Part shown: one piece after another, positions 9,910-19,342 of the stretch | How positions within the stretch are numbered: the first letter of the stretch is position 1 | How the letters are laid out: the number at the start of each line of letters is the position of its first letter | Assembly (NCBI RefSeq): GCF_037076345.1 | Contig: NZ_AP024702.1 | Location: forward strand, 3,162,001 to 3,226,000 | Length of the DNA stretch: 64,000 nt | Source: Haloferula helveola | GTDB lineage: Bacteria > Verrucomicrobiota > Verrucomicrobiia > Verrucomicrobiales > Akkermansiaceae | Direction of reading: 5' to 3' | Notes under the pieces: generated by a model | What the model was told of the DNA's origin: nothing | Seen by the model: only the letters and a program-made list of their open reading frames with translations | The model's database searches: none | Made by a program: the position numbers and the translations under genes

Positions 9910-10398
9910 ATGCATTCTCCGTTTTACCGATCACGCCTCCTCTGGCTCGGGATGATCCCTGTGATGGTCATTCTCTGGGCGTGGCAGACCTCTCGTGAAA
10001 GCAAGACGAGCACCGTGGTGTTCACCGAACGTGTTACCTTGATGGCAATGAGCGGCAGGGGTGTTTTGGTGATCCGTGTGATGGTGCCTGTCGGCTTCCG
10101 ATTCACCGACACCGACGTCAAGTTCAGCAAGGCGCCGATTGGGCCCGGGACGAGGGGGGCTGCATTCGTCTGGGGAGCACCGATTTCCGAGCATCCGTTG
10201 GGGATCGACACGGTTGAGGTGAACTACAACCCGGCCCTCGGTCACCAGATCAAGGAGACCTCCTGTTGGGTAAGGTTTTCCTGGTTGTTGTGGGTTTACC
10301 TGATCTTGCTGACTGGCCTTCTTGTTTGGTGGCAACATCGCAAGAGACGGGCGACCGGGGGTTTGGAATCCGAAGTCGAAGGTTGCGTAGACAAATAG
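9910..10398 (+). CDS. Unknown membrane-anchored protein with two transmembrane segments
   Basis: 162 residues with an N-terminal hydrophobic segment (about 9-25, WLGMIPVMVILWAW) and a second near the C-terminus (about 120-138, FSWLLWVYLILLTGLLVWW). The ~90 residues between them are probably extracytoplasmic and contain no Cys or enzyme motif. A basic tail (HRKRR) follows the second segment, favouring a cytoplasmic end. I do not recognise the family. It is divergent from the coiled-coil gene and 111 bp ahead of the metal-efflux genes. Confidence 0.6.
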   Translation: MHSPFYRSRLLWLGMIPVMVILWAWQTSRESKTSTVVFTERVTLMAMSGRGVLVIRVMVPVGFRFTDTDVKFSKAPIGPGTRGAAFVWGAPISEHPLGIDTVEVNYNPALGHQIKETSCWVRFSWLLWVYLILLTGLLVWWQHRKRRATGGLESEVEGCVDK

Positions 10399-10509
10399 GT
10401 TAAGGCCGCCATCTGGCACGGTGACCGAAGGTTTTCCCTTGAGAGAGAGGGATCGGTGGCTAGGGTTCTGGCGCGCGCGGGCAGGCCCCGACGAGTCCGC
10501 CGCTGCCGG

Positions 10510-10932
10510 ATGATCCGCTTCATGTGTCGTCTTCTCCATAGCTTCCTGGCCCTTGTGATCGCGTTTTCTTACGCCGCGGGCTCCCGGGTCGTGGTCGGAA
10601 TGGAGCACTGCCACGACACCCACGGCAGCGACCACCAAGTGCAGACGGAGCCCGTTCACGACTGCCATTCGCACGTCGGTGATCACGATCATTCTCACGA
10701 CCACGCTCCGGACTCCCCGTCAGACAGCGAGCCCGATGAGGGTGGCCACGGCAGCGAGCACCACCACCATTTTCATGTGATCGCGATGGGTCTTGATGCG
10801 CCTGTCGGAAATGCCGCCTCGGGACTCATCCGGGGGGCACCCTGGACGACTCTCCGGTCCTTCTTGCCGGACGGGGAGAGTGCCCCGGACGGACCGAGCT
10901 TCGATTTGATCAAGCCTCCCCAGTTGGGTTGA
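10510..10932 (+). CDS. Exported histidine-rich protein, putative metal binder
   Basis: 140 residues from ATG 10510. An in-frame GTG at 10456 would add 18 Arg-rich residues and hide the signal peptide (MIRFMCRLLHSFLALVIAFS), so the ATG is preferred. The mature part is packed with His and Asp, for example HDCHSHVGDHDHSHDH and GSEHHHHFHV, typical of Zn/Ni/Cu-binding stretches. There is no enzyme domain. It opens the rightward run that continues with TolC, adaptor and RND genes after about 200 bp. It may act as a periplasmic metal buffer or donor to the pump; that job is inferred from composition and position. Confidence 0.7.
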   Translation: MIRFMCRLLHSFLALVIAFSYAAGSRVVVGMEHCHDTHGSDHQVQTEPVHDCHSHVGDHDHSHDHAPDSPSDSEPDEGGHGSEHHHHFHVIAMGLDAPVGNAASGLIRGAPWTTLRSFLPDGESAPDGPSFDLIKPPQLG

Positions 10933-11134
10933 GGCCAAAGGCGTGACGGCCAACTGATCTTGGTCGATAGCCGTTGCCTCCGGGCATTCCGTCACGCCGT
11001 TGCTGTGACCCGCGTTTGGGTCAGCCACGCCCGATCCGGGCACCCACCCGCCGTACTACGGACCCTCGCATTCTTGCGACGCGATCCATCCGAACGGCAC
11101 CCGCATTTGTTCACTTCGTTGCCCTCAAGGCACC

Positions 11135-12535
11135 ATGCATTCCTTATCCATCCATTCATCATCACGATCCGTCCGCCCGTCGAAACGAGCGCGCCGCTGG
11201 ATCGTCCCTGCCGCTTCCCTGATCACCCTGTCCGGGTGCCAGCTCTATGAAGCGATGCCACTCGACCCGTCCGGCCATGCCGCGGCGTGGGAAGGACGGA
11301 GCCCGTCCGATGAGAAAGTCCGCGACTTCGCCCGGCGCATCGAAACCTCCGCACCGCGCTCGGTGTCGTTCGATCCGTCCGACGGCCTCACCCTCGCCGA
11401 GGGCGAGATCGTTGCGTTGGTTTACAACCACGATCTGCGCGTCGCCCGCCTCAAGGCCGGTGTCGCCAAGGCCACCGCCGAGCATGCCGGTCGCTGGGAC
11501 GATCCCGAGCTGAGCTTCGACGTGCTCAAGGTGACCGAAGGCGTCCCAAATCCATGGGTCGTCGGCTCGGCATTGTCCGTCACGCTGCCAATCTCCGGTC
11601 GGCTTGCGGTGGAGAAGGCGCGTGCCGATGCCGCGGAGCAGTCGGAACTCGCCCGGGTGGCCGAGGAGGAGTGGGAAACGCTGCGCGATTTGCGCAAGGC
11701 ATGGCTGGAGTGGTCGGCCGACCGGCTGAGGCTTCAGGAAACCGAGAGCATCGTCGGCTCGCTCGACTCGGCGGTCGAAACCACCGGCAAGCTGACGGAG
11801 GCTGGCGAGCTTCCGCGCACCGAATCGACGCTCTTCAAGCTCGAGCAGGAAAGCCGCAAGGCGGACATCGCCCGGCTTCGCGGGAAGGTGAAGGAAGGCG
11901 AGCAGGAGATCCGCTCGCTCATGGGAATTTCACCCGGTGCTCCGGCAAAGCTGGTGCCGACGCTCGCGTCGGGAAGCGGCAAGGACCGTGGCAAGCTCGC
12001 GGACACCAACCCGACACTCATCCGACTCCAAGGCGAGTATGCCGAGGCAGAGCTGGTGCTCGTGCGCGAAATCCGCAAGCAGTTCCCCGACCTCCAACTC
12101 GGTCCGGCTTTTGAAGAGGACCAGGGCCAGTCGAAGATCGGGATCACGGGCGGGATTCCGATTCCCATCCTGAACTCGAACAAGGGCGGGATCGCCACCG
12201 CCAAGGCGCAACGCGAAGTCGCCCGGGCCGCATTCGAAACCGAACTCGAACGGACCGAAGGACGGCTCGCGTCGATGCGCGCCCGGCTTTCCGGCGCGCA
12301 GTCCAGACGCCAGTCGATCGACTCGAATGTCGTGCCGCTCGTCGATCGCCAGGTCGAGGACGCGCGAAGCCTGCTCGAGATCGGCGAAGGCGGCAGCCTC
12401 GTGCTGCTCGAAAGCCTGGTCCGTGCCTACGAGGCGAAACTCGATCTCATCGAAGCGCGCCTCGAGGAGAGCGTCGCCGGAAACGATATCCGCCACCTGC
12501 TCGGCCCCGACCGGCTGACGGCGAAAACCAAATGA
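11135..12535 (+). CDS. TolC/CusC-type outer-membrane efflux lipoprotein
   Basis: 466 residues. A basic n-region and hydrophobic stretch lead to a lipobox-like LSGC (Cys near residue 35), so the protein is probably lipid-anchored. The body is helical with the outer-membrane-efflux repeat pattern (LVYNHDLRVARLKAGVAKA; VARAAFETELERTEGRL) of CzcC/CusC proteins. It would form the outer-membrane channel of the tripartite pump encoded by the next two genes, which begins 7 bp downstream. Metal specificity is not readable here. Confidence 0.88.
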   Translation: MHSLSIHSSSRSVRPSKRARRWIVPAASLITLSGCQLYEAMPLDPSGHAAAWEGRSPSDEKVRDFARRIETSAPRSVSFDPSDGLTLAEGEIVALVYNHDLRVARLKAGVAKATAEHAGRWDDPELSFDVLKVTEGVPNPWVVGSALSVTLPISGRLAVEKARADAAEQSELARVAEEEWETLRDLRKAWLEWSADRLRLQETESIVGSLDSAVETTGKLTEAGELPRTESTLFKLEQESRKADIARLRGKVKEGEQEIRSLMGISPGAPAKLVPTLASGSGKDRGKLADTNPTLIRLQGEYAEAELVLVREIRKQFPDLQLGPAFEEDQGQSKIGITGGIPIPILNSNKGGIATAKAQREVARAAFETELERTEGRLASMRARLSGAQSRRQSIDSNVVPLVDRQVEDARSLLEIGEGGSLVLLESLVRAYEAKLDLIEARLEESVAGNDIRHLLGPDRLTAKTK

Positions 12536-12542
12536 TCACCCG

Positions 12543-13847
12543 ATGAACCTTTTCAAATTCCAATGGATCCCGCTCGCCGTGCTGACGCTGGCATCCGTGT
12601 CGTGCGACCACAGCGAGCACGCCGAGAACGAACATGCGCAGGAGGAAGCCAAGGCTCCCACCAACCGCATCGACATCCCCGCCACCGTGCGCAGCAACCT
12701 CGGCATCACCTTTGCCAAGGTCGAACGCCGCAACGTCGCCGACACGCTCCGCGTTCCCGGCTCGTTCGAGCTCAAGCCGCGTGCCAAACACGAGTATCGC
12801 CTCGTCCTGCCGGCCCAGGTGAGCTTCGAAGTCGACCAGTTCCAGAAGGTCGAACCGGGCACGGTGCTTTACCGGTTCCAGTCGCCGCAGTGGCTTGAGT
12901 TCCAGTCGCGCATCGACCTCGCCGTGGCGAGCTACGAGCAGGCGACGCTGAAATACGAGACTCTGGCCGCACGCATCGAGGCGCTGACCAAGGCCGACTT
13001 CAAACGGGCCGACCTTGAGCTCGAGGCTGCCAGCCTGCAGGCCGAGCTGGCCCGCCAGAAGGCGGAGCTCAATGCCGCCCTCGCCGCCGCCACCAGCATC
13101 CTCAACCCGCACGGCGGTGCGAAGGAGCACACGTGGAGCCCCGACGATCTGCTCACGCCGGTCGATGTCGATGGCCGCACGATGCCCCGCTACCAGAGCA
13201 TCCACTGGATCGAGGCCAAGGCGATCGAGCCGGGCGTGGTCGAGTCGCTGGCGGTCACCGACGGCAGCTTTGTCGACCAGACGACCCTCGTGCTGACGAC
13301 GATCGACCCGACCCAGATCCGCTTCCGGGCGCTCGGCCTGCAAAGTGATCTCGCGAAGTTCGAAGCCGCGCCGGAAGCGCGCATCGTGCCGCACCAGGGC
13401 GGTGGGGAAGATCTCAACGACGCCGTTCCCGCCAAGCTGGTGCTCGGGCTCGATGCGGATCCTCTCCAGCGCACGATCGCGCTCTTCGCGGACCCGACCG
13501 AGAATCCCGCATGGGCGCGCCCCGGTGTTTCAGCTTTCCTCGAAGTGGTTGCCAAGTCGACCGGCGGGCCGGCGCTGGCGATCCCGCGCTCGGCGGTGGT
13601 GAAGGATGGGATCACCCACGTCTTCTTCAAGCGCGACCCCGCCAACCCGAACAAGGCGATCCGGGTCGAGGCCGACCTCGGCATCGATGACGGACGCTGG
13701 GTCGAGGTGAAGAGCGAGGTCGGCCCGAACGACGAGGTCGTGTTGGAGGGTGCCTACGAACTCAAGCTGGCGTCCGAGCAAAGCGGGACGAGCCAGAAGG
13801 GCGGACACTTCCACGCCGACGGAACCTTTCACGCCTCCGATCACTGA
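12543..13847 (+). CDS. CzcB/CusB-type periplasmic adaptor of the RND metal efflux pump
   Basis: 434 residues. Lipoprotein signal MNLFKFQWIPLAVLTLASVSC, followed by a His/Glu-rich segment (HSEHAENEHAQEE). The fold order is that of a membrane-fusion protein: beta-barrel/lipoyl halves around an alpha-hairpin (about 120-180), then the C-terminal domain (VVLEGAYELKLASEQ). The protein ends in a His-rich tail (GHFHADGTFHASDH), suggesting metal binding at both ends. It links the RND protein to the TolC protein. Its stop overlaps the RND start in TGATG, indicating translational coupling. Confidence 0.92.
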   Translation: MNLFKFQWIPLAVLTLASVSCDHSEHAENEHAQEEAKAPTNRIDIPATVRSNLGITFAKVERRNVADTLRVPGSFELKPRAKHEYRLVLPAQVSFEVDQFQKVEPGTVLYRFQSPQWLEFQSRIDLAVASYEQATLKYETLAARIEALTKADFKRADLELEAASLQAELARQKAELNAALAAATSILNPHGGAKEHTWSPDDLLTPVDVDGRTMPRYQSIHWIEAKAIEPGVVESLAVTDGSFVDQTTLVLTTIDPTQIRFRALGLQSDLAKFEAAPEARIVPHQGGGEDLNDAVPAKLVLGLDADPLQRTIALFADPTENPAWARPGVSAFLEVVAKSTGGPALAIPRSAVVKDGITHVFFKRDPANPNKAIRVEADLGIDDGRWVEVKSEVGPNDEVVLEGAYELKLASEQSGTSQKGGHFHADGTFHASDH

Positions 13848-16800
13848 TGCTCTCGCGACTCATCCGATTTTCGCTGACCCACGCCTCGCTGGTGCTGCTC
13901 GCTGCCGGGCTGCTGCTGGCGGTCGTGGCACTGCGTTTGTCGAAGACACCCGTCGATGTGTTCCCGGAGCTCAATGCTCCGACTGTGGTCATCATGACCG
14001 AGTCCCCGGGACTCGCCGCCGACGAGGTCGAGCAGTACGTCACCTTCCCGATCGAGAGTGCGGTCAACGGCATGCAGGGCGTGCGCCGGGTCCGTACGTC
14101 GAGCGCCATCGGCCTGTCGATCGCCTACGTCGAGTTCGACTGGGGAATGGACATCCTCGCGGCCCGCCAGCTCGTGTCGGAACGGCTCGATACGGTCCGG
14201 GAAGACCTGCCTCCAGGCGCCCATGCCGAGATGGCGCCGATTTCCTCGATCACCGGCGAGATCATGCTGCTGGCGGTCTCCTCGCCCGGTGGTGAGCTGA
14301 GCGATATGGAGCTGCGTTCGTATGCCGAATACGACCTGCGCAACAAGCTGCTCGCCATCCCCGGAGTGTCGCAGATCGCCGTGATCGGCGGCGAGTTGCC
14401 GGAATACCAGGTGCTGGTCCGGCAGGATGACCTCCGGCTCCACGGGCTGACGGTCGCGGACGTCGCGGAGGCGGCGGGCGAGGCTCACAGCACGCTCAGC
14501 GCGGGGTATCTGCCGAATGTCGACTCGCTCGAACTGCCGGTCCGCCAGAGCGGCCGCGTCCGCTCGGTCGAGGACATCGCGGGCACGGTGATCGAGTATC
14601 ATGACCAGTTCCCGATCACGATCGGCGACGTCGCCGAAGTCCGCATGGGTCCGGCTCTCAAGCGAGGCACAGGCGCCGATGGCGGTTCGCCGGCGGTGGT
14701 TCTGACGGTCAAGAAGGCGCCCGGCACCAACACGCTGGCGATTACCGAGCGGATCGATGCAATGCTCGACGACCTCGAGCCGACGCTTCCGGTCGGCCTA
14801 AAGGTGAACCGGCAGATCTTCCGCCAGTCGGACTTCATCAACCTGTCGGTCAACAACGTGGTCCACGCGCTGCGCGATGCCGCGATCATCGTCGCGGTCA
14901 TCCTCGTGTTGTTCCTGCTGAACGTCCGCACGACGGTGATCACGCTCACCGCGATTCCGCTGTCGCTCGCGACCGGCCTGCTGGTTCTCGACTGGCTCGG
15001 TCAGTCGGTCAATGTCATGACCCTCGGAGGTCTGGCGATTGCTGTCGGGAGCCTGGTCGACGACGCGATCATCGACGTCGAGAACGTCTTCCGGCGACTC
15101 AACGAGAATGCCGCGAAGCCCGAGGCGCAGCGCCGCCGCCGTCTCGATGTCATCCTCGATGCCAGCAACGAGATCCGCCCGGCGATGGTTTTCGCTACGG
15201 TGATCATCGTACTGGTGTTTCTGCCGCTGATGTTCCTCGAGGGGATCGAGGGCCGGTTCTTCCGGCCGCTCGGGATCGCCTTCGGCATCTCCATCCTGGC
15301 GTCGTTGCTGGTCGCGCTGACCGTGACGCCTGCGATGTGCCGGTTCCTGATGAAGGAGAAAGCCGGCGAATCCGGGGAGAAGGACACTCCGGTGGTCCGG
15401 TGGCTGAAGGGCGTCTATGAACCGACGGTCCGGCGCGCTGTGAAATACCGGAAGACCGTCATGGGCGGAGCGCTGGCAGCGACGCTGCTGGCGCTCGGCC
15501 TCGCATCGACCTTTGGAAGATCATTCCTGCCGGAGTTCAACGAAGGGACGTTTACGGTCATGCTTTTCGCTCCGCCGGGGACCTCGCTCGAGGCCAGCGA
15601 CCGGATGGCGGGTGCGTTCGAGAAGCAGTTGCTCGAAGTCGATGGCGTCCGAAGCGTAACCCGCCGGACGGGCCGGGCCGAACGTGACGAACACGCGGAG
15701 CCCGTCAGCAACTCGGAAATCGAGATCACCATCAAGCCGGGCTTCCGGAAGGAGGAAGTTCGTCGGGAGGTCAGCGCGATCCTCGAGAAGGTGCCCGGCA
15801 TCACGACCAATATCGGTCAACCGATCGAACACCGGCTCAGCCACATCCTGTCAGGCACGCCGGCGGCGATCGCGATCAATGTTTACGGCGATGATCTCGC
15901 GAAGCTGCGCGTGATCGCGAAGCGGATCGAAGGCGTGCTGAAGCCCTTGCCGGGAGCCCGCGATGTCGCGGCCAACCGTGAGGTGATGATCCAGTCCCTT
16001 CCGGTCGAATACCGTCCGGCCGATCTCGCGGCTTTCGGGCTGACTCCACGATCCGCCGCCCAGCAGGTCCGCGATGCGGTTTACGGAGTTACGGTGACCG
16101 AGATCAATGAAGGGGTTCGACGCTACGAGCTGGCGGTACGCCTTGCCGACGACGAACGCGACGAGGTGCGTGATCTCGACAACCTGATCCTCCGCGGTAA
16201 GGGCGGGGCGATGGTCCGTCTGAACGAAGTTGCGGACATCGGTCCTGAAATGACCTCCAATCTGATCGCCCGCGAGAACTCGCAGCGGAAGGCGGTCGTC
16301 ACGCTCAACGTCGACGAAGGTTACAATCTCGGTGACATGGTCGCCGAGGTGCGCCAGCTCGTGGATCCGATCGTTCAGGAATACGGCTACGTTGTGAACT
16401 ACGGCGGCCAGTTCGAGGCCCAGCAGGCGGCGAGCAGGACGATTCTGCTCTTCAGCGGACTGGTGGTGCTGATCATGTTGATCCTGCTTCAACTCGCCAT
16501 CGGTTCGATCCGGGTGGCGCTGCTGGTGCTGGTCAACCTGCCACTCTCGCTGATCGGCGGCATCGTCGCGATCTACATCGCCGAGTCACCCGGGATCTTC
16601 AGCAACACGCTCGCGCTCTTCGGTCTCGGCGGGCACTACACCGCGCCGGTCATCTCGATCGCCAGCATGGTCGGCTTCATCACGTTGTTCGGCATCGCGG
16701 TGCGCAACGGCATCCTGCTGGTGAATCACTACCAGCACCTGGTGGAGCACGAGGGCCGAACGATGTTCGAAGCGATCATTCAAGGCTCTTCGGAGCGGTT

Positions 16801-17041
16801 GGTGCCAATCCTGATGACCGCATTGACCGCCGCACTGGCGGTCGTGCCGATCGTCCTGCGCGGTCAGGAGCCGGGCAACGAAATCCTCGCGCCGCTGTCG
16901 GTCGTCATTCTCGGCGGCCTGCTTTCCTCGACCTTCCTCAATCTTGTCGTGGTCCCTGCGGGCTACGCCGCCCTGCATCGCGTCACAGCCGATCAACCGA
17001 ATCCCCAATCCAAACCAACAACCAAGCAACCAACACCATGA
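13847..17041 (+). CDS. CzcA/CusA-family heavy-metal RND efflux transporter
   Basis: 1064 residues, the usual length for heavy-metal-efflux RND pumps. The N-terminus ends helix 1 with the family motif DVFPELNAPTVVIMTESPGL. Helix 4 carries the proton-relay signature GSLVDDAIIDVENVFRRL with paired Asp and a Glu. The later motif NGILLVNHYQHL is also typical. It would export metal cations by proton antiport. The helix-4 motif is neither the classical CzcA nor the CusA version, so Zn, Cu, Ag, Ni and Co all remain possible. The start overlaps the adaptor stop by 1 bp, and the stop overlaps the next start (ATGA). Confidence 0.94.
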   Translation: MLSRLIRFSLTHASLVLLAAGLLLAVVALRLSKTPVDVFPELNAPTVVIMTESPGLAADEVEQYVTFPIESAVNGMQGVRRVRTSSAIGLSIAYVEFDWGMDILAARQLVSERLDTVREDLPPGAHAEMAPISSITGEIMLLAVSSPGGELSDMELRSYAEYDLRNKLLAIPGVSQIAVIGGELPEYQVLVRQDDLRLHGLTVADVAEAAGEAHSTLSAGYLPNVDSLELPVRQSGRVRSVEDIAGTVIEYHDQFPITIGDVAEVRMGPALKRGTGADGGSPAVVLTVKKAPGTNTLAITERIDAMLDDLEPTLPVGLKVNRQIFRQSDFINLSVNNVVHALRDAAIIVAVILVLFLLNVRTTVITLTAIPLSLATGLLVLDWLGQSVNVMTLGGLAIAVGSLVDDAIIDVENVFRRLNENAAKPEAQRRRRLDVILDASNEIRPAMVFATVIIVLVFLPLMFLEGIEGRFFRPLGIAFGISILASLLVALTVTPAMCRFLMKEKAGESGEKDTPVVRWLKGVYEPTVRRAVKYRKTVMGGALAATLLALGLASTFGRSFLPEFNEGTFTVMLFAPPGTSLEASDRMAGAFEKQLLEVDGVRSVTRRTGRAERDEHAEPVSNSEIEITIKPGFRKEEVRREVSAILEKVPGITTNIGQPIEHRLSHILSGTPAAIAINVYGDDLAKLRVIAKRIEGVLKPLPGARDVAANREVMIQSLPVEYRPADLAAFGLTPRSAAQQVRDAVYGVTVTEINEGVRRYELAVRLADDERDEVRDLDNLILRGKGGAMVRLNEVADIGPEMTSNLIARENSQRKAVVTLNVDEGYNLGDMVAEVRQLVDPIVQEYGYVVNYGGQFEAQQAASRTILLFSGLVVLIMLILLQLAIGSIRVALLVLVNLPLSLIGGIVAIYIAESPGIFSNTLALFGLGGHYTAPVISIASMVGFITLFGIAVRNGILLVNHYQHLVEHEGRTMFEAIIQGSSERLVPILMTALTAALAVVPIVLRGQEPGNEILAPLSVVILGGLLSSTFLNLVVVPAGYAALHRVTADQPNPQSKPTTKQPTP

Positions 17042-17508
17042 AACCAAAATTGTTCATTCCCGTCTTCGCCATGTCCGCTGTTCTCATCGGATGCGAAAAG
17101 AACGAGTCGGCTCCTGCCGGCGCTCCGGAAGAGGTCCACAAGCATACCCCGGAAAGCGGCGGTGGTCTCGACCACGGTCATGCCGAAGTCCCGCTTGGAA
17201 CCCTCAAGGCCGGTGAGCTCGAACTCGAAGCCACGCAGGGCGTGGACGTGGTGGAAGCCGGCAAGGAAGGAATCATCGTCATCAAGCTGCCGTACAAGGA
17301 CGACGGCGCGACGGTCGTCCGGGCCTGGATCGGCACCGAGGATCGGACCCTGTCCACCGTGGGCAAGGGGAACTACATGGCTGAGCACGGCGACTACGAC
17401 ATCCACGCCACCGCCCCCGATCCGCTTCCCGAGGGAGCCATGTGGTGGATCGAGGTCGAGAAGCCCGACGGCACCAAGCTCGTCGGCTCGATCACGCCGA
17501 AGCTGTGA
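17038..17508 (+). CDS. Small His-containing lipoprotein, last gene of the RND operon
   Basis: 156 residues. Lipoprotein signal MKPKLFIPVFAMSAVLIGC, then a short His-rich linker (EEVHKHTPESGGGLDHGHAE), then a ~110-residue beta-rich domain without Cys (ends GSITPKL). The ATGA overlap with the RND gene shows it belongs to the operon. The family is not one I can name. Position and His content suggest an accessory metal-binding or sensing protein in the periplasm; this is inference. Confidence 0.75.
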   Translation: MKPKLFIPVFAMSAVLIGCEKNESAPAGAPEEVHKHTPESGGGLDHGHAEVPLGTLKAGELELEATQGVDVVEAGKEGIIVIKLPYKDDGATVVRAWIGTEDRTLSTVGKGNYMAEHGDYDIHATAPDPLPEGAMWWIEVEKPDGTKLVGSITPKL

Positions 17509-17546
17509 GGTAGCGCGGCTTTCCGCCGCATCCCAATCACAATTGC

Positions 17547-17585
17547 GTGCCTCGGGGAATGCTCCCCGGGGCACGTTTGCTTTTC
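17547..17585 (+). terminator. Terminator between the converging efflux operons
   Basis: A 12-bp stem (GTGCCTCGGGGA / TCCCCGGGGCAC, one wobble pair) is followed by GTTTGCTTTT. It lies 39 bp past the RND-operon stop and about 30 bp before the end of the opposing operon. Confidence 0.65.
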
Positions 17586-17616
17586 GTCCGCCATCAGGCG
17601 ATGGCGGGTCACTTCA

Positions 17617-18162
17617 TCAAGGTGCCACATCGATCGCGGTGGCGTTGATCACGAGAAGTTCCGGAGTCGATCCTTCCGCGACGGTTCCGGCAATGGTAAG
17701 CGTCGCCAGCTTCTCAATGCCGCCGACGCCTTCGATGCCTTCTTTGAGCACGCGACCGTCGGCATCGACCACCTGGATGGTCGCGGTGCCGCGCTTCTTG
17801 TCCTTGGCGCTGTCGCAGCAGACATCCCAAGGCGTCTCGCATTCGTCGTCCGGGTTCTCGTTGCACGGGGTCAGCACTTCGGGGTCGCCGAGGATGAAGG
17901 CCGATCTCCCTTCGACAAAGGGGCTCACATTACCCATCACCCGGCCGCTGACCGTGATAACGTCTCCGGGTTTGGCGGTCTCGCGGATCACGTGGATGGC
18001 TTTCGGTTCCCCCGAGGGCGCCGCGTCGATGACAGTCATCAGGGCTGCGCTGGGGGCAGCGGGAGCGGAGTCGCCCGGCGGCGCGGCCGCCTGATCGTTT
18101 TTCTGGCAATGGGCGAGCAGCACGACGGCGGCGGTGGCGAGGCAGGTGTGTTTCAGTTTCAT
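17617..18162 (-). CDS. Exported lipoprotein with a Cys-rich insert, last gene of the ABC operon
   Basis: 181 residues. The lipobox ends at LLAHC (about residue 19). After an Ala/Pro linker the domain looks beta-rich and OB-fold-like (GDVITVSGRVMGNVSPF, IQVVDADGRVL, LTIAGTVAEG). It contains a loop with four cysteines and several acids (TPCNENPDDECETP, WDVCCDSAKDKK) that could bind a metal or form disulfides. It lies 25 bp behind the second ABC permease on the same strand. I cannot assign a known family; a role with the ABC exporter is inferred from the operon. Confidence 0.72.
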   Translation of the reverse strand: MKLKHTCLATAAVVLLAHCQKNDQAAAPPGDSAPAAPSAALMTVIDAAPSGEPKAIHVIRETAKPGDVITVSGRVMGNVSPFVEGRSAFILGDPEVLTPCNENPDDECETPWDVCCDSAKDKKRGTATIQVVDADGRVLKEGIEGVGGIEKLATLTIAGTVAEGSTPELLVINATAIDVAP

Positions 18163-18187
18163 GATTGTTGGTTCGGGTGTTCGGGAT

Positions 18188-19339
18188 TCAGGACATGCGT
18201 AGAGCGACGGGAAGGGGCGGCTTGAGGCAGCGGATGGCGGGAGGCAGGGCGCCGAGCAAACCGAGAAACAGGCCGGTGGCGATTCCGGTCAGCGCCACGC
18301 CCGGGCCGATCTCCACGGTGAAGGCTCCGATCGAGAACGGAACCGTCCGTCCGTCGAGGAAGAGCAGGGCGATGACCGACGCCGCCAGCGTGCCGGTCAG
18401 GCAGGCAAGCGTGCTTTCCTGGACGAGGCTCAGCACCAATGCGGTCCGGCTGAAGCCGATCGCTTGCAGCGTTCCCATCTCGCGCACCCGCGAGGCGAAG
18501 GCGGCGTAAAGCGTGTTGACGCCACCGAACAGGGCGCCGGCACCGATCAGGCCGGCAGTGATCCAGATCATCGTCCGCAGTGGCCCGAAGAAGTTACTAA
18601 GGCGGCCGTAGTAGTCGCTTTCGCGCAAGGCGGTGAGTTCGAGATCGAGCCGCTGCTTGGCGAACAGGTCGGCCTCCGCGAAGTCCGCAGGATCGTCGAG
18701 CCGCAGGACCACGCAGGAAAGGGTGTCGCGTTGCGAAAGCACCCGGATGTCGCCGAGTGTCGCCCACACTTCGGACTCAAGCACGGTTCCCGGGGCGGCG
18801 AATCTGCCTGAAATCGTCAGTTCCTGTCCGCTGAGCCTCACCTTGCGGCCGATCCGCAGGCTGTTCTCGGGCACGCCGAGCTTCCGCCATGCGAGGCGGC
18901 CGATCATGACTTCGCCCGCGCGCGGGAACCGGCCTTCGAGCATGCGGACTTCGGAGTGCACCCGCAGCGCTTCCGGCGAGACGCCCCGGACCAAGGCCTG
19001 CGTGCGTTCGTGTCCCGGGAGGTCGAGGTAGTTCATGTAGTGGATCTCGCCTGACACGGCACGTATTCCAAGGGCTTCCGAAATCCCGGGGATACTGGCG
19101 GTGGCGATTCCGGCCGCCCGCTCGGGAACCTCGCTGCGCTGCACGCTTTCCTCGGATCCGGTGCCGACGAGGATCACGTTGTGGGGCGATCCGGATGCCG
19201 AGAGGACTTGGTTCATGCCTTGGTTGATCGCGACGGCCGACATCACCAACAGCACGACCAGAGCGCTGCCGCCGATCGTCTGGAGCAGGCGCGCCTTCGA
19301 GCGGAACAGGTTTCGGGTGGCGTAGCTGAAGGGAAGCAT
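18188..19339 (-). CDS. ABC transporter permease, FtsX/MacB type (second permease)
   Basis: 383 residues. One N-terminal helix (about 18-40), a ~200-residue periplasmic MacB-like domain, then three C-terminal helices forming the FtsX core (WITAGLIGAGALFGGVNTLY; REMGTLQAIGFSRTALVLSLVQES; TGIATGLFLGLLGALPP). This is the mechanotransmission-type permease of MacB/LolCE systems, which move lipoproteins, peptides or periplasmic substrates rather than importing small solutes. It starts 3 bp after the first permease ends, consistent with a heterodimer. Confidence 0.88.
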   Translation of the reverse strand: MLPFSYATRNLFRSKARLLQTIGGSALVVLLVMSAVAINQGMNQVLSASGSPHNVILVGTGSEESVQRSEVPERAAGIATASIPGISEALGIRAVSGEIHYMNYLDLPGHERTQALVRGVSPEALRVHSEVRMLEGRFPRAGEVMIGRLAWRKLGVPENSLRIGRKVRLSGQELTISGRFAAPGTVLESEVWATLGDIRVLSQRDTLSCVVLRLDDPADFAEADLFAKQRLDLELTALRESDYYGRLSNFFGPLRTMIWITAGLIGAGALFGGVNTLYAAFASRVREMGTLQAIGFSRTALVLSLVQESTLACLTGTLAASVIALLFLDGRTVPFSIGAFTVEIGPGVALTGIATGLFLGLLGALPPAIRCLKPPLPVALRMS

Positions 19340-19342
19340 CGG

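Noticed and set aside
10456-10509. GTG start for the His-rich protein
   Set aside because: It adds 18 Arg-rich residues ahead of a good signal peptide; ATG 10510 fits export.
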